Notes under the pieces: model-generated
Databases searched by the model: none
What the model saw: only the letters and a program-made list of their open reading frames with translations
What the model was told of the DNA's origin: nothing
Position numbers and translations under genes: made by a program
Source: JBBQXY01 sp038209195
GTDB taxonomy: Bacteria; Chloroflexota; Ktedonobacteria; Ktedonobacterales; Ktedonobacteraceae
Direction: 5' to 3'
Assembly (NCBI GenBank): GCA_038209195.1
Contig: JBBQXY010000046.1
Location: forward strand, 1 to 34,613
DNA length: 34,613 nucleotides
Shown here: in pieces, positions 23,746 through 31,800 of the stretch
Layout: every line of letters begins with the position of its first letter
Position numbering within the stretch: position 1 is the first letter of the stretch

Positions 23746-24590
23746 AGCTCATTTCCTCCCGACGCCCCGTTCGTAGTAGTTTGCATAATTTCGCCAAATT
23801 CGGCTCCAGTGATCGCAGCCACAATGCGCTCTGGTGAGGTAGATTTAATCTCAAACGTGCCAACCCGCTTACCGAGGCGTAGCACAATCACGCGATCAGC
23901 AACCTCGAAGACATCAGCCAGATTATGTGAAATAACGACGACAGCCAGTCCCTGTTCGCGCAGTCTGCGAATCAAGCTCAGCACTTGACGCGTTTGTGCC
24001 ACGCCGAGGGCGGCAGTTGGCTCGTCAAGCATGACGACCTTCGCATTGCGGAGGATGGTTTTTGCCACAGCGATAGATTGCCGCTGCCCACCAGAGAGTT
24101 GAGCAACTTTCGCCCGAACAGAGGGAAGCTTTACATCTAAAGTGCGGAGTACTCCCAGTCCGCGGCGTTCCATTTCAATTTCGGATAAGGAGAGAAATGG
24201 AGTGCGTTCTTCACGCCCTAAATAGAGATTACTGACGACATCCAGGTTATCGCAAAGGGCGAGGTCCTGGTAAACAGTTTCAATACCTAAATGAGTGGCT
24301 ATCTGAGGAGTGGTAATCTTCACCGGCTGACCTTCTACGAAGATTTCACCGTCATCAGCAGGGGCGACACCGGCAATAGCCTTAATAAGTGTCGATTTTC
24401 CGGCACCATTGTCGCCGACAAGACCTACGACCTCATTCGCGTAGACCTCAAAATCGACATTCGTAAGTGCCCTTACAGCGCCAAAGCTTTTATTGATATG
24501 TTGCAAGCGAAGAAGAGGTTCACCCTTTGATGGTGGTTCTGGTGCGGACGATGACTCTCCACCAACGTAAGGAGTTGTACTATCAGCCAT
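23742..24590 (-). CDS. Sugar ABC transporter ATP-binding protein (single ABC domain)
   Basis: 282 residues from the ATG at 24590, with GGAGGG 5 nt upstream. Motifs are Walker A GDNGAGKST, the Q-loop region GIETVYQDLALCDNLDVVSNLYLGRE, signature LSGGQRQSIAVAKTI, Walker B VVMLDEPTAALG and H-loop VVVISHN. The YQDLALCDNLDVVxNLFLGRE stretch is diagnostic of CUT2 sugar transporters. Most XylG/RbsA proteins carry two ABC domains (about 500 residues); this one has one, like FrcA-type ATPases, so it presumably works as a homodimer. It overlaps the permease start by 4 bp and follows the binding-protein gene by about 250 bp, a gap that contains a separate promoter. Confidence 0.9.
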   Translation of the reverse strand: MADSTTPYVGGESSSAPEPPSKGEPLLRLQHINKSFGAVRALTNVDFEVYANEVVGLVGDNGAGKSTLIKAIAGVAPADDGEIFVEGQPVKITTPQIATHLGIETVYQDLALCDNLDVVSNLYLGREERTPFLSLSEIEMERRGLGVLRTLDVKLPSVRAKVAQLSGGQRQSIAVAKTILRNAKVVMLDEPTAALGVAQTRQVLSLIRRLREQGLAVVVISHNLADVFEVADRVIVLRLGKRVGTFEIKSTSPERIVAAITGAEFGEIMQTTTNGASGGNEL

Positions 24591-24665
24591 AAAGCCCTCC
24601 AATGATATACGTAGTTGGCAGCAATTCTGCAAAGAGAATAAAGAGAATGAGGAAAGAATACAAAA

Positions 24666-24694
24666 AGTATACCATTCTCACTCTTATACTACAA
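24666..24694 (-). promoter_or_regulatory. Internal promoter before the ATPase-permease pair
   Basis: On the minus strand TTGTAG (24694-24689), 17 bp and TATACT (24671-24666) form a good sigma-70-type promoter in the 248-bp gap after the binding-protein gene. It would begin transcription near 24660 and give the ATPase and permease an expression level independent of the abundant binding protein. I saw no other clear element in this gap. Confidence 0.55.
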
Positions 24695-24838
24695 GCCATA
24701 TGGACCTCTAGCAGGTACCCGAGTTCCGCCAGGAAAAGCGGCGTCCCAGGCACCAGCCACAGGCCCATATAGCTCTTCAGGCACCCAAGGTTTTCATTAT
24801 TCCTTGAATGCGGCTGAGGTAGCCCTTTACAGAGAGAG

Positions 24839-25990
24839 CTACGGACAGATACCGGCAGTACCCGAAGGCAGACCTTGGCAGGCATCGGCGAGCGTCACGA
24901 AACCATCAGCAATGACTGTAGATTGGACGTTTGATTTATCTACCGCCACAGGTGTCTCCAAGACCGAAGGAATAGCTGTACCATCGGCTGTAGTGGTTGT
25001 CGCGCCATTCGTCATGGAAGCCGTATCTATGCCAGCGTACAGAGCTTTCACGAGGTCAGCAGTGGCCTGCGCCTCTTTTGTGATAGCCTTGTAGACGGTC
25101 ATGGCCTGATCACCAGCGAGGATATGCTGGATACCCGCAACTGAGGCATCCTGACCTGTCACCAGCACGTGACCGTTGAGCTTCTTGGCTTTGAGGGCGG
25201 CAATAACTGTATTGGCCATACCATCATTGGCAACATAGGCGACGGCGACATTGTTCTGGGCTGCGGTCAGAGCACCATTCATCTCAATTTGGGCTGTATT
25301 ATTGTCCCAGTTAGGGGTGAATGTCTCATAGACTTTTTTGAGCGTACCACTCGAGATCAATGGATCAAGGACGCTATGAGCACCCTGTTTGAACAGCAAG
25401 GCGTTGTTATCGGTCTGAGCACCATCTATCATCACCAGGTTGTTATGGCCTGCCAAAACAAAAGTTTTGTAGTGATCAGCGATATATTGGCCTTGCAGTT
25501 GGCCGACTTTGACGTTGTCGAAGGACACGTAGTAGGCCAGGTTCTTGGATTGGATCAAGCGATCATAGGCAATCACAGGCACATTCTTTGCCTTCGCGGC
25601 CGTAACGATGGCGGCGGCAGCGGCACCGTCATACGCGCCTACTACCAAGATACAGTCGCCTTTGGTCAAGTCGGCCTGAGCCTGAGACTGCTGTACTGAT
25701 GCGCTACCACCAGCATTATTGTAGTCTGGGGCAGGAGAACCAGCCGGGAGAGCAGCCGTGATGTCTTTGATCAGGTCGGGTCTGTCTACGCCGTCCCAGC
25801 GGAACGAGGAAGCCGTTTCGGGTAGAAGAATACCAACCTTGTTACAATTCTTGCCATTGACGGGGGCGGATGTGGTCGGGGTAGAGGTTGTTGTTGTGCC
25901 GCCGTTACCACAGGCAACCAGCAAAAGCATCAACAATCCGATACCGAACACTGTGGTAAACGACCTGCGTTGTCGATTAACAAATTTCAT
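24839..25990 (-). CDS. xylF: Xylose-type sugar-binding lipoprotein of the ABC transporter
   Basis: 383 residues from the ATG at 25990; GGAAGGA is about 10 nt upstream, and the longer frame to 26032 would run through an operator-like dyad. The N-terminus has a lipoprotein signal with lipobox LLVAC and a Thr/Ser spacer. The mature part is a type I periplasmic-binding fold of the XylF branch: VGILLPETASSFRWDGVDRP, DCILVVGAYDGAAAAAIVTAAKAKNVPVIAYDRLI, AYYVSFDNVKVGQLQGQYIAD, VAYVANDGMANTVIAALKAKKLNGHVLVTGQDASVAGIQHILAGDQAMTVYK. VIAYDRLI and YVSFDN-VG-QG are especially close to XylF. It is anchored to the outside of the membrane and delivers sugar to the permease. It is probably the first gene of the transporter operon. 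Confidence 0.9.
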   Translation of the reverse strand: MKFVNRQRRSFTTVFGIGLLMLLLVACGNGGTTTTSTPTTSAPVNGKNCNKVGILLPETASSFRWDGVDRPDLIKDITAALPAGSPAPDYNNAGGSASVQQSQAQADLTKGDCILVVGAYDGAAAAAIVTAAKAKNVPVIAYDRLIQSKNLAYYVSFDNVKVGQLQGQYIADHYKTFVLAGHNNLVMIDGAQTDNNALLFKQGAHSVLDPLISSGTLKKVYETFTPNWDNNTAQIEMNGALTAAQNNVAVAYVANDGMANTVIAALKAKKLNGHVLVTGQDASVAGIQHILAGDQAMTVYKAITKEAQATADLVKALYAGIDTASMTNGATTTTADGTAIPSVLETPVAVDKSNVQSTVIADGFVTLADACQGLPSGTAGICP

Positions 25991-26011
25991 CGTGAACTTG
26001 TCCTTCCATCT

Positions 26012-26037
26012 CGTTTGTGCTAAACAGTACACAAACG
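26012..26037. promoter_or_regulatory. Operator-like dyad upstream of the sugar-binding protein gene
   Basis: CGTTTGTG (26012-26019) and CACAAACG (26030-26037) are perfect inverted repeats separated by 10 bp, 22-47 bp upstream of the binding-protein start. The GTTTGT/ACAAAC half-sites resemble those of XylR-like ROK repressors. No such regulator is encoded in this window. Confidence 0.55.
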
Positions 26038-26148
26038 TTACAACTATGAAGCATACGCCTCTTGAGAACGAAGCTTCCGGGAGACGCCAAATTAAAAGCG
26101 TACTCTCTTGCTAAGTGTATTGCCAACCTCCTTTCCAATATTCGTAGC

Positions 26149-27477
26149 TTAGCCAACATTGACGGGAGACTGCGTCGGAGTAGGCTCAGGTGTACTGGCT
26201 TCCTCTTCTCGCGCTACAAGAACGCGCTCCCAGGCCTTGAAAAACGGATAATATATGAGAGCGGAAACAGCGAGGTCAAAAAACTGGAGCAGACTACCTT
26301 TAATGTCGCCGCCAGTTGCCACAAACCCACTGATTCCGATGGGGACGGTAAAGGGTTGAATGATAATCGGTACATGCACCAGCCCGAAATAGAAAACAAA
26401 GTAGTTGATGGTCACAATCAACACTGGTACAAGCACAAATGGTATCATCATGATTGGATTTAGAACCATTGGCACACCAAATGTCACGGGCTCATTGATA
26501 TTAAAGATCGCCGGTCCAAGGGCTACCTTCCCTACTATACGCAACTGCGTCGAACGCGAGCGCAACATATAAATCACTAATGGCCAGGTTGCGCCAGAAC
26601 CTCCGAGATGCGCGAAAATATGGAAGAATGGCTCTGTCACGATGCCATGCCCTCCACTGGCGTTACCCGCGAGGGTCGTAAACCAGAAGGGAGCGGCAAT
26701 CGCCAATACTACATTCATGCCGTGAATGCCAACAGACCAGAGCAACATCATTAAAATAATCTCAAGGAGTGCCGCCGGATAGCTATCCTGTACCACCACC
26801 AAGGGTTTAAAGACCTCCATGAGCAAGATTGGCAAGGTCAACTGCGTATTTTTGCCATCAATTATTGCCATATGCGAACTGACAAACCATTCCAGCAACC
26901 AGACCAGCGTCAGCAACAAAATTGTTGGCACCAGAGCTTCAAAAGCCCGTGTCACATTCCTCGGTACACTTTTGGGTAAGCGTATCGTGAAACGTGAGCC
27001 ACGAAACCAGCGCATAACCTCAGTTGTTAAAATACCAATAAAAATACCTACTAATAAACCCTGTCCATCAAAGTACGGCAGAATATCGCCCAATCTCACA
27101 GTATTCAGATTAGTAATTGGCATACTGGCAACAAGAAATAAGACCATAGCCAATATTCCTGGCTGCACGGGTTCGGTGCGCCGATACTGCGCCAGGCTAT
27201 ACGCTACACCAAAGGATAGAAACAAGGACATTAGCCCAAATGAAAGCTGATAGGGCACCAATATGGCATAGCTATACTTGCTCACCAATGCTGCCAAAAA
27301 CGGGAAAGGAGGATTGGCGATAACGAGAAAGAGACTACCCGCGATAATCAGCGGCAACGTAAAAATAATGAAAGCATCACGTACAGCCTGCAAATATACA
27401 CTACTGGCCAAAGCACCAAGGGGTGGTACCAGGTAGCGTTCAAACCAATCACTGCTGCGCTCAATAATGCTGCTCAC
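26149..27477 (-). CDS. celB: PTS sugar transporter subunit EIIC, lactose/cellobiose family
   Basis: 442 residues with about ten hydrophobic segments, typical size for EIIC of the Lac/Cel family. Matches include the N-terminal YLVPPLGALASSVYLQAVRDAFIIFTLPLIIAGSLFLVIANPP and the sugar-site region IHGMNVVLAIAAPFWFTTLAGN. FHIFAHLGGSGATWPLVI and GPAIFNINEPVTFGVPMVLNPIMMIPFVLVPV also match; the NINEPVxFGxPxxxNPxxxIPF motif holds the conserved Glu. It forms the membrane channel that takes up beta-glucoside-like disaccharides with concomitant phosphorylation. The start is a GTG overlapping the EIIB stop codon as GTGA. No EIIA of this family and no phospho-beta-glucosidase gene are in the window. Confidence 0.92.
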   Translation of the reverse strand: MSSIIERSSDWFERYLVPPLGALASSVYLQAVRDAFIIFTLPLIIAGSLFLVIANPPFPFLAALVSKYSYAILVPYQLSFGLMSLFLSFGVAYSLAQYRRTEPVQPGILAMVLFLVASMPITNLNTVRLGDILPYFDGQGLLVGIFIGILTTEVMRWFRGSRFTIRLPKSVPRNVTRAFEALVPTILLLTLVWLLEWFVSSHMAIIDGKNTQLTLPILLMEVFKPLVVVQDSYPAALLEIILMMLLWSVGIHGMNVVLAIAAPFWFTTLAGNASGGHGIVTEPFFHIFAHLGGSGATWPLVIYMLRSRSTQLRIVGKVALGPAIFNINEPVTFGVPMVLNPIMMIPFVLVPVLIVTINYFVFYFGLVHVPIIIQPFTVPIGISGFVATGGDIKGSLLQFFDLAVSALIYYPFFKAWERVLVAREEEASTPEPTPTQSPVNVG

Positions 27478-27806
27478 GGTGTCGTCTTTCCTTCGGGCCT
27501 GCTTGATGACAGACGCAGCACTTGTTCTAGTACTGCCTCACCATTCATGGTTGCATAATGAAAAGGTTCAATTAAGGCAACGGGCTTTCCTTCGGAAGCC
27601 GCCAACTTCTCAATGCTTTTGCGTAGGTGACGAATTTGCGGTGCGATCAGCACAATATCACATGTATCAACCTTCTCCGCGTATTCGCCTGCACTCAATG
27701 CATCTACACTCAAGGCGCAATTACGAACTTTTGCCGCTGCAAGCATGCTATCCACCAATAGGCTGGTAGACATACCCCAGCTACACACGATTAATACCCG
27801 TATCAT
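27474..27806 (-). CDS. celA: PTS sugar transporter subunit EIIB, lactose/cellobiose family
   Basis: 110 residues from the ATG at 27806 with GGGGGAG 5 nt upstream; the earlier GTG at 27821 is not favoured. The sequence MIRVLIVCSWGMSTSLLVDSM shows the phosphorylation Cys8 in the C-S-x-G-M-S-T-S context that is characteristic of Lac/Cel-family EIIB. DIVLIAPQIRHLRKSIEKL follows, matching LLGPQVRF--- of the family. In the cell it accepts phosphate from an EIIA and passes it to the sugar bound by EIIC. It is the first gene of the EIIB-EIIC operon. A consensus-like -24/-12 site lies about 95 bp upstream, so transcription likely depends on sigma-54. Confidence 0.93.
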   Translation of the reverse strand: MIRVLIVCSWGMSTSLLVDSMLAAAKVRNCALSVDALSAGEYAEKVDTCDIVLIAPQIRHLRKSIEKLAASEGKPVALIEPFHYATMNGEAVLEQVLRLSSSRPEGKTTP

Positions 27807-27911
27807 GTCAACTCCCCCCACGAGCTTCGAGCTTCACCGCTGTAGCAGCATATTCTTTGACATAGCACACTACAGGGTCAAAATCGTCCTCACGGGTACA
27901 CTCATCTATTC

Positions 27912-27927
27912 AGCAATAACCATGCCA
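27912..27927 (-). promoter_or_regulatory. Sigma-54 (-24/-12) promoter for the PTS genes
   Basis: On the minus strand, positions 27927-27912 read TGGCATGGTTATTGCT, which fits every position of the sigma-54 consensus TGGCAYR-N4-TTGCW. The -24 GG is at 27926-27925 and the -12 GC at 27914-27913, giving a start near 27901 and a leader of about 95 nt before the EIIB gene. A sigma-54 activator with a GAYTGA loop is encoded nearby. Confidence 0.8.
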
Positions 27928-27930
27928 ATA

Positions 27931-27956
27931 TGTGTGTCACACACTATAACACACTA
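27931..27956. promoter_or_regulatory. GTGTGTCACAC dyad and phased ACACACTA repeats behind the sigma-54 site
   Basis: TGTGTG-T-CACACA (27931-27943) is a perfect palindrome. ACACACTA occurs at 27939-27946 and again at 27949-27956, exactly 10 bp apart, one helical turn. A related CACACTA lies at 27867-27873 in the leader. It could bind a regulator, but is closer to the promoter than usual for a sigma-54 enhancer. Confidence 0.4.
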
Positions 27957-27977
27957 GGGCATAAAGATGGCGACTGT

Positions 27978-28001
27978 AAGGTGGAAAAAGTGTCCTACCT
28001 T
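27978..28001. promoter_or_regulatory. Candidate enhancer (UAS) for the sigma-54 activator
   Basis: AAGGTGGA (27978-27985) and TCCTACCTT (27993-28001) form an inverted repeat with one bulged base and a 7-bp centre. The centre is about 90 bp upstream of the predicted sigma-54 start, a usual distance for a LevR-type binding site. The rest of 27807-28109 holds nothing else I could assign; a promoter for the Uma2 gene was not clear. Confidence 0.45.
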
Positions 28002-28109
28002 CAACGCCCGATTCTTACCCATACTTTACATTAGGATGGTGCAACATTGATTTATCGTGTACACTAGAGATGAGCAATTGTGCAAATAGGTAGCCAGAAG
28101 GAGGTGCAT

Positions 28110-28718
28110 ATGGCAGCCGATAGAACAGTAGTCAACAATGGGTTATATATGACCGAGGAGCAATATCTGGCGCTGGATGAATCAACCGATGGCAACTACG
28201 AGTTTTATGCAGGATTTGTGGTCATGTTATCTCCACCTTCTTCTGCTTACGACGAGCACCCAATCATCGACATGGCAGGAGGAAGCATTGCCCATTCGGC
28301 CCTCTGCGCACGTCTCGCATCCCTAATCGACCAAGGACTCAGGGATGGTCCTTGCCTTGTGCATAGCAGTGATGTCAAAGTAAAGGTTACATCACCGCGT
28401 CACTACTTTCATCCCGATGTGAGTGTTGCCTGTGGCGAGGAAACCGGTCAAATGCTCAATAATCCGGTCGTCGTAATCGAAGTCCTATCACCCGCCACAG
28501 AGAAGCGAGATCGCACCTCAAAATTCAATACGTATAAGACACTGTCCTCGGTAATGGAATATGTGCTGGTGGGTAGCACATACAAGGAAATTACTGTCTT
28601 CCGACGAGAGAGCGACTGGCGACCGTACTATTATCGCGAGGGGGATATCATAGAACTCACCAGTATTGCTGTAAGTTTCCCATTCGATGCGGTCTACCGG
28701 CGCATTGAACTGGCATGA
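28110..28718 (+). CDS. Uma2-family (DUF820) putative nuclease
   Basis: 202 residues from the ATG at 28110 with AAGGAGGT 5 nt upstream; the in-frame ATG... track to 28080 is earlier than this site and is not used. The protein has a PD-(D/E)xK-like core: YEFYAGFVVMLSPPS with Glu31, YFHPDVSVAC with Asp103, and VVVIEVLSPATEKRDRTSKFNTYK with Glu124. EVLSP-T is the Uma2 hallmark. A C-terminal YVLVGSTYKEITVFRRESDWRPYYYREGDIIELTSIAVSFPFDAVYRRIEL completes the fold. Uma2 proteins occur in many copies in cyanobacteria and Chloroflexota; their targets are unknown, and mobile-element or DNA-repair roles have been proposed. It sits alone between the PTS genes and their likely regulator. All core residues appear present. 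Confidence 0.88.
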   Translation: MAADRTVVNNGLYMTEEQYLALDESTDGNYEFYAGFVVMLSPPSSAYDEHPIIDMAGGSIAHSALCARLASLIDQGLRDGPCLVHSSDVKVKVTSPRHYFHPDVSVACGEETGQMLNNPVVVIEVLSPATEKRDRTSKFNTYKTLSSVMEYVLVGSTYKEITVFRRESDWRPYYYREGDIIELTSIAVSFPFDAVYRRIELA

Positions 28719-28811
28719 TCTAGAAACCAGAGCATACCTGTATGGGAACAAACGTACAACGCAGAGCGATGTGTTTCCTAAGAAGCCTTTGCACTTACAC
28801 ATGGGGAGTTG

Positions 28812-31800
28812 TCACAGTAAAGTGCTGGTGATAAATATATCGACCTGCCTGAGAATACCAACGATATTATATGCCTCTTCATCGGGAAGAGGGCGTGCGA
28901 CCTGTGTACTTAAGATGTGCAGCGCACGGCGGCAAATACTCAGTTCACGGGGAAAGAGCTGTTCAACCTGTGTACGCACCATCTCGCTCACAAGCATGCC
29001 CTTATGTTGTATGCCACGCTCAAGGATACAGGCGAGATGGAGCATTAATCCCGCCAGCACCTCAATAGCAAATGTTTCGCCCACCTCCGCTTCAATCAGT
29101 TCAATCATATGATCTATTAGGGGTATCGCTCGTGCGGGATTGAGAAAAAGGAGACGCTGGCTAAGGGTATGTGAAATCTCGCGCACAAGCTCGCTACGCT
29201 GTGTCAGGATTGGGGTTCTCTCTTGTCCGGGGGAATCAGGGTAGTCAGGCGCAACAAGAGTTTCCACCTCGACAGCAGAGGGTTGAAGCAGCGCAGGATC
29301 AATCAGTGTACTGCCGAGCAATGTACGCAGACGTGCAATACCATCGCCAAAGAGAAAATCCGTCAGTGGGATAAAGGGATAGTACTCGAGATGCGGATTA
29401 ATGGTTCCTACAATTGCTACCACCTGTCGATGCCCTACGAGGCGTTGCACGTCCGCCTCTGTTTTACCAGACAGGTTAATATCCATGCAGATGATTTCAA
29501 CCTTCTGTTGACGCAAGCCGGGCAGATGTTCTTCGATCAATTCAGCGATCTTCGTCGCACTACCAAAGCCTGTTAAACAGACAGATAAAATGACGCGAGC
29601 GACCTGGGAGGCGGCAAAATTTGTATCAGAGGTACGCGCCCCATTGGTGAACATGTCTTCCTGGATAATTGGAAGATTACCGATCTTCCCCGCTTCCTGT
29701 ACCGGACGAACCAAGGTGAGGCTTGCCGCTAATTGTTCCACTGACATATGCTTGGAACTTTGCGCTCTGCGCACGGCCTCAACCACCAAGGGGGCACTGA
29801 CTCCCGACACTGCCCGTACCTGTACACCAGTCTGCCGCATTACCAGTTCGCCAATGGAGAGGAGCGAGGCAAAATCGACCAACAATAAAACACCGCTCCC
29901 TTGATCAGCCACCCGTACCCATTGCTCAACCTGGCCCAACAATTCTTCCGGCGACTGTTCCAGCGTCAGTTCTACCCAACGCACAGAGTTCACTCCTACC
30001 AAGGTATTCGCCAACTCCGCTAATCCGGGGGCAATACCACGACCATGAGCAGCTACCACGATGCCAACCGTGGACTGCTCACTATCCAACAAGGCGTCAG
30101 CATTGGCGAAAAGCACGGTTAATACATCCACCTCACTCTCCGGAAGCGCTGCGTCCAGCATAGAACGAAGTTGTAACAACGCGATACGCGCCACTTCATA
30201 TTCAATTGGATAGGTTTGTCTGACAGATTGAAGATGAAGTGGCGCAACAGTTTTCTGTCCCTGTTGTCCTTTTTGCCCCTGCTTCCCATGTTTCATGTGC
30301 TCCATCGTACTGGCCAAGTGCATAGCCAGCACCAATGACAGTTTTTCGGGGAAGGTACGCGCCAACTGTTCTTCGGCATACTGCACAATGCGCCTGCTCG
30401 CCACTACGATGTGCTCATCGACGAGCAGCGATGCCGTCCCCTCAGTTCCCGGTTTCTCCTGAGCAACCTCGTGGGCAAAGCGTTGAAAATAGTGCTGAAT
30501 GTTCAGGTGTAAAAGCCGGTTGATTTCATTTTCCTCAAGGCCACTGCCGCGCAGTAGACTCAATTCATCACTAATGTTATCGTAGAGGTCCTGCGCTGAG
30601 TCTGGCAAACTATCGAGGCTCAAGCCCGTCGGCGTAAAAATGTGGGTAGCATCTAACAGATGCGATACCTGCTCTAATGCTCGATTCAGTTCGGCGGTGC
30701 GCAACAAGCCACGACGAACATGGTCTGGCAATATACCCATGTGGACATTTAGCTCGGTCAAATTATTGGTGCGGAACTCGAGGTATGCCCGTGCACACGT
30801 CAATTGCACATCGGTACGGAGTTGCCCCACATTGCCAGGGCATTCATAGAGCATAAGTGCGCGCAATGCCTGGGGAGAGACGTGGATATGTGCGCCAATA
30901 CTGCTACATTCGGTCGTGAAAAAAGCCCGTAGCAGTTCGTACCGTTCCATTATGGTACGCTCAGGCAGCCCTGGTAGCGTAATAGTCATGGGGATGCGAC
31001 GCCGAAAGGTAGGCAACAAAGCCGTGTTGGGGTCTTCAGTGGTGGCCGCGAGCAAGAGTAGTGAAGAGTGCCGTTCCTTCACCTCGCCCAGGCGACGGAA
31101 ACGCTCACGGTCCATCAAATAAAATAACATCTCCTGCCCCTCTGGCGGCAAGCGATGCACCTCGTCTAAGAAAAGAATACCACGATTGGCCTGCTCCACT
31201 AGCCCTTCGCGGTCACGGTCAGCCCCTGTATATGCTCCACGCACCACACCAAAGAGATGTGCCATGAGCAATTGTGGGTTGCCAGCATAGTCAGCACAGT
31301 TGAAACTGATAAAAGGGGCGTCGGAGGGAAGGGCATACAGTTCAAGGGCAAAGCTATGCATTAAACGAGCAAAGGTAGTTTTCCCGACGCCACTTGGGCC
31401 ACACAGCAACGTATGTAGTCCACGAGGAGGATAGAGCATGGCGGCTTTTGCTTGTTGTACAGCCACTTTCAGCCCCTCTCCACCACCGATCAACGTCTCA
31501 AAACTGGTGACTACCGCACCCACATACACAGAAGCTGCGACCGCAGGAGGTTTACCGGGCTCTAGCGTAACTTGCAGCGGAATGGTTGCTTGTAAGGAGG
31601 AGGCACTACCTTGCCTATCAAGTCTGTCTTGCCTATCTTCTCTATCAAGTCTGTCTTGTCTGTCTTGCCCAAGCCCCTGTGAAACATTATGTAAATTGCC
31701 ATTGCTTTCCCTTAACGGTTCTAGGGCAGACGTTTTGACGACAAAAAGGACAGGGCGTCCAGGGATACGCTCAATTTTCCCCTCTTGAAATAAGAGATTG

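Noticed and set aside
24583..24885. 100-residue minus-strand frame with a hydrophobic segment between the binding-protein and ATPase genes
   Set aside because: It begins inside the end of the binding-protein gene in another frame, has no ribosome binding site, overlaps the ATPase start and the internal promoter, and matches no family I know.
27821..27834. Tandem CGAGCTT repeat in the leader of the PTS genes
   Set aside because: Only two 7-bp copies, close to what chance allows, and no structure or promoter element is associated with it.
28036..28052. Plus-strand sigma-54-like sequence TGGTGCAACATTGATT upstream of the Uma2 gene
   Set aside because: The spacing between GG and the -12 element is one base short and the -12 lacks GC, so it does not fit the consensus, unlike the perfect match on the other strand.
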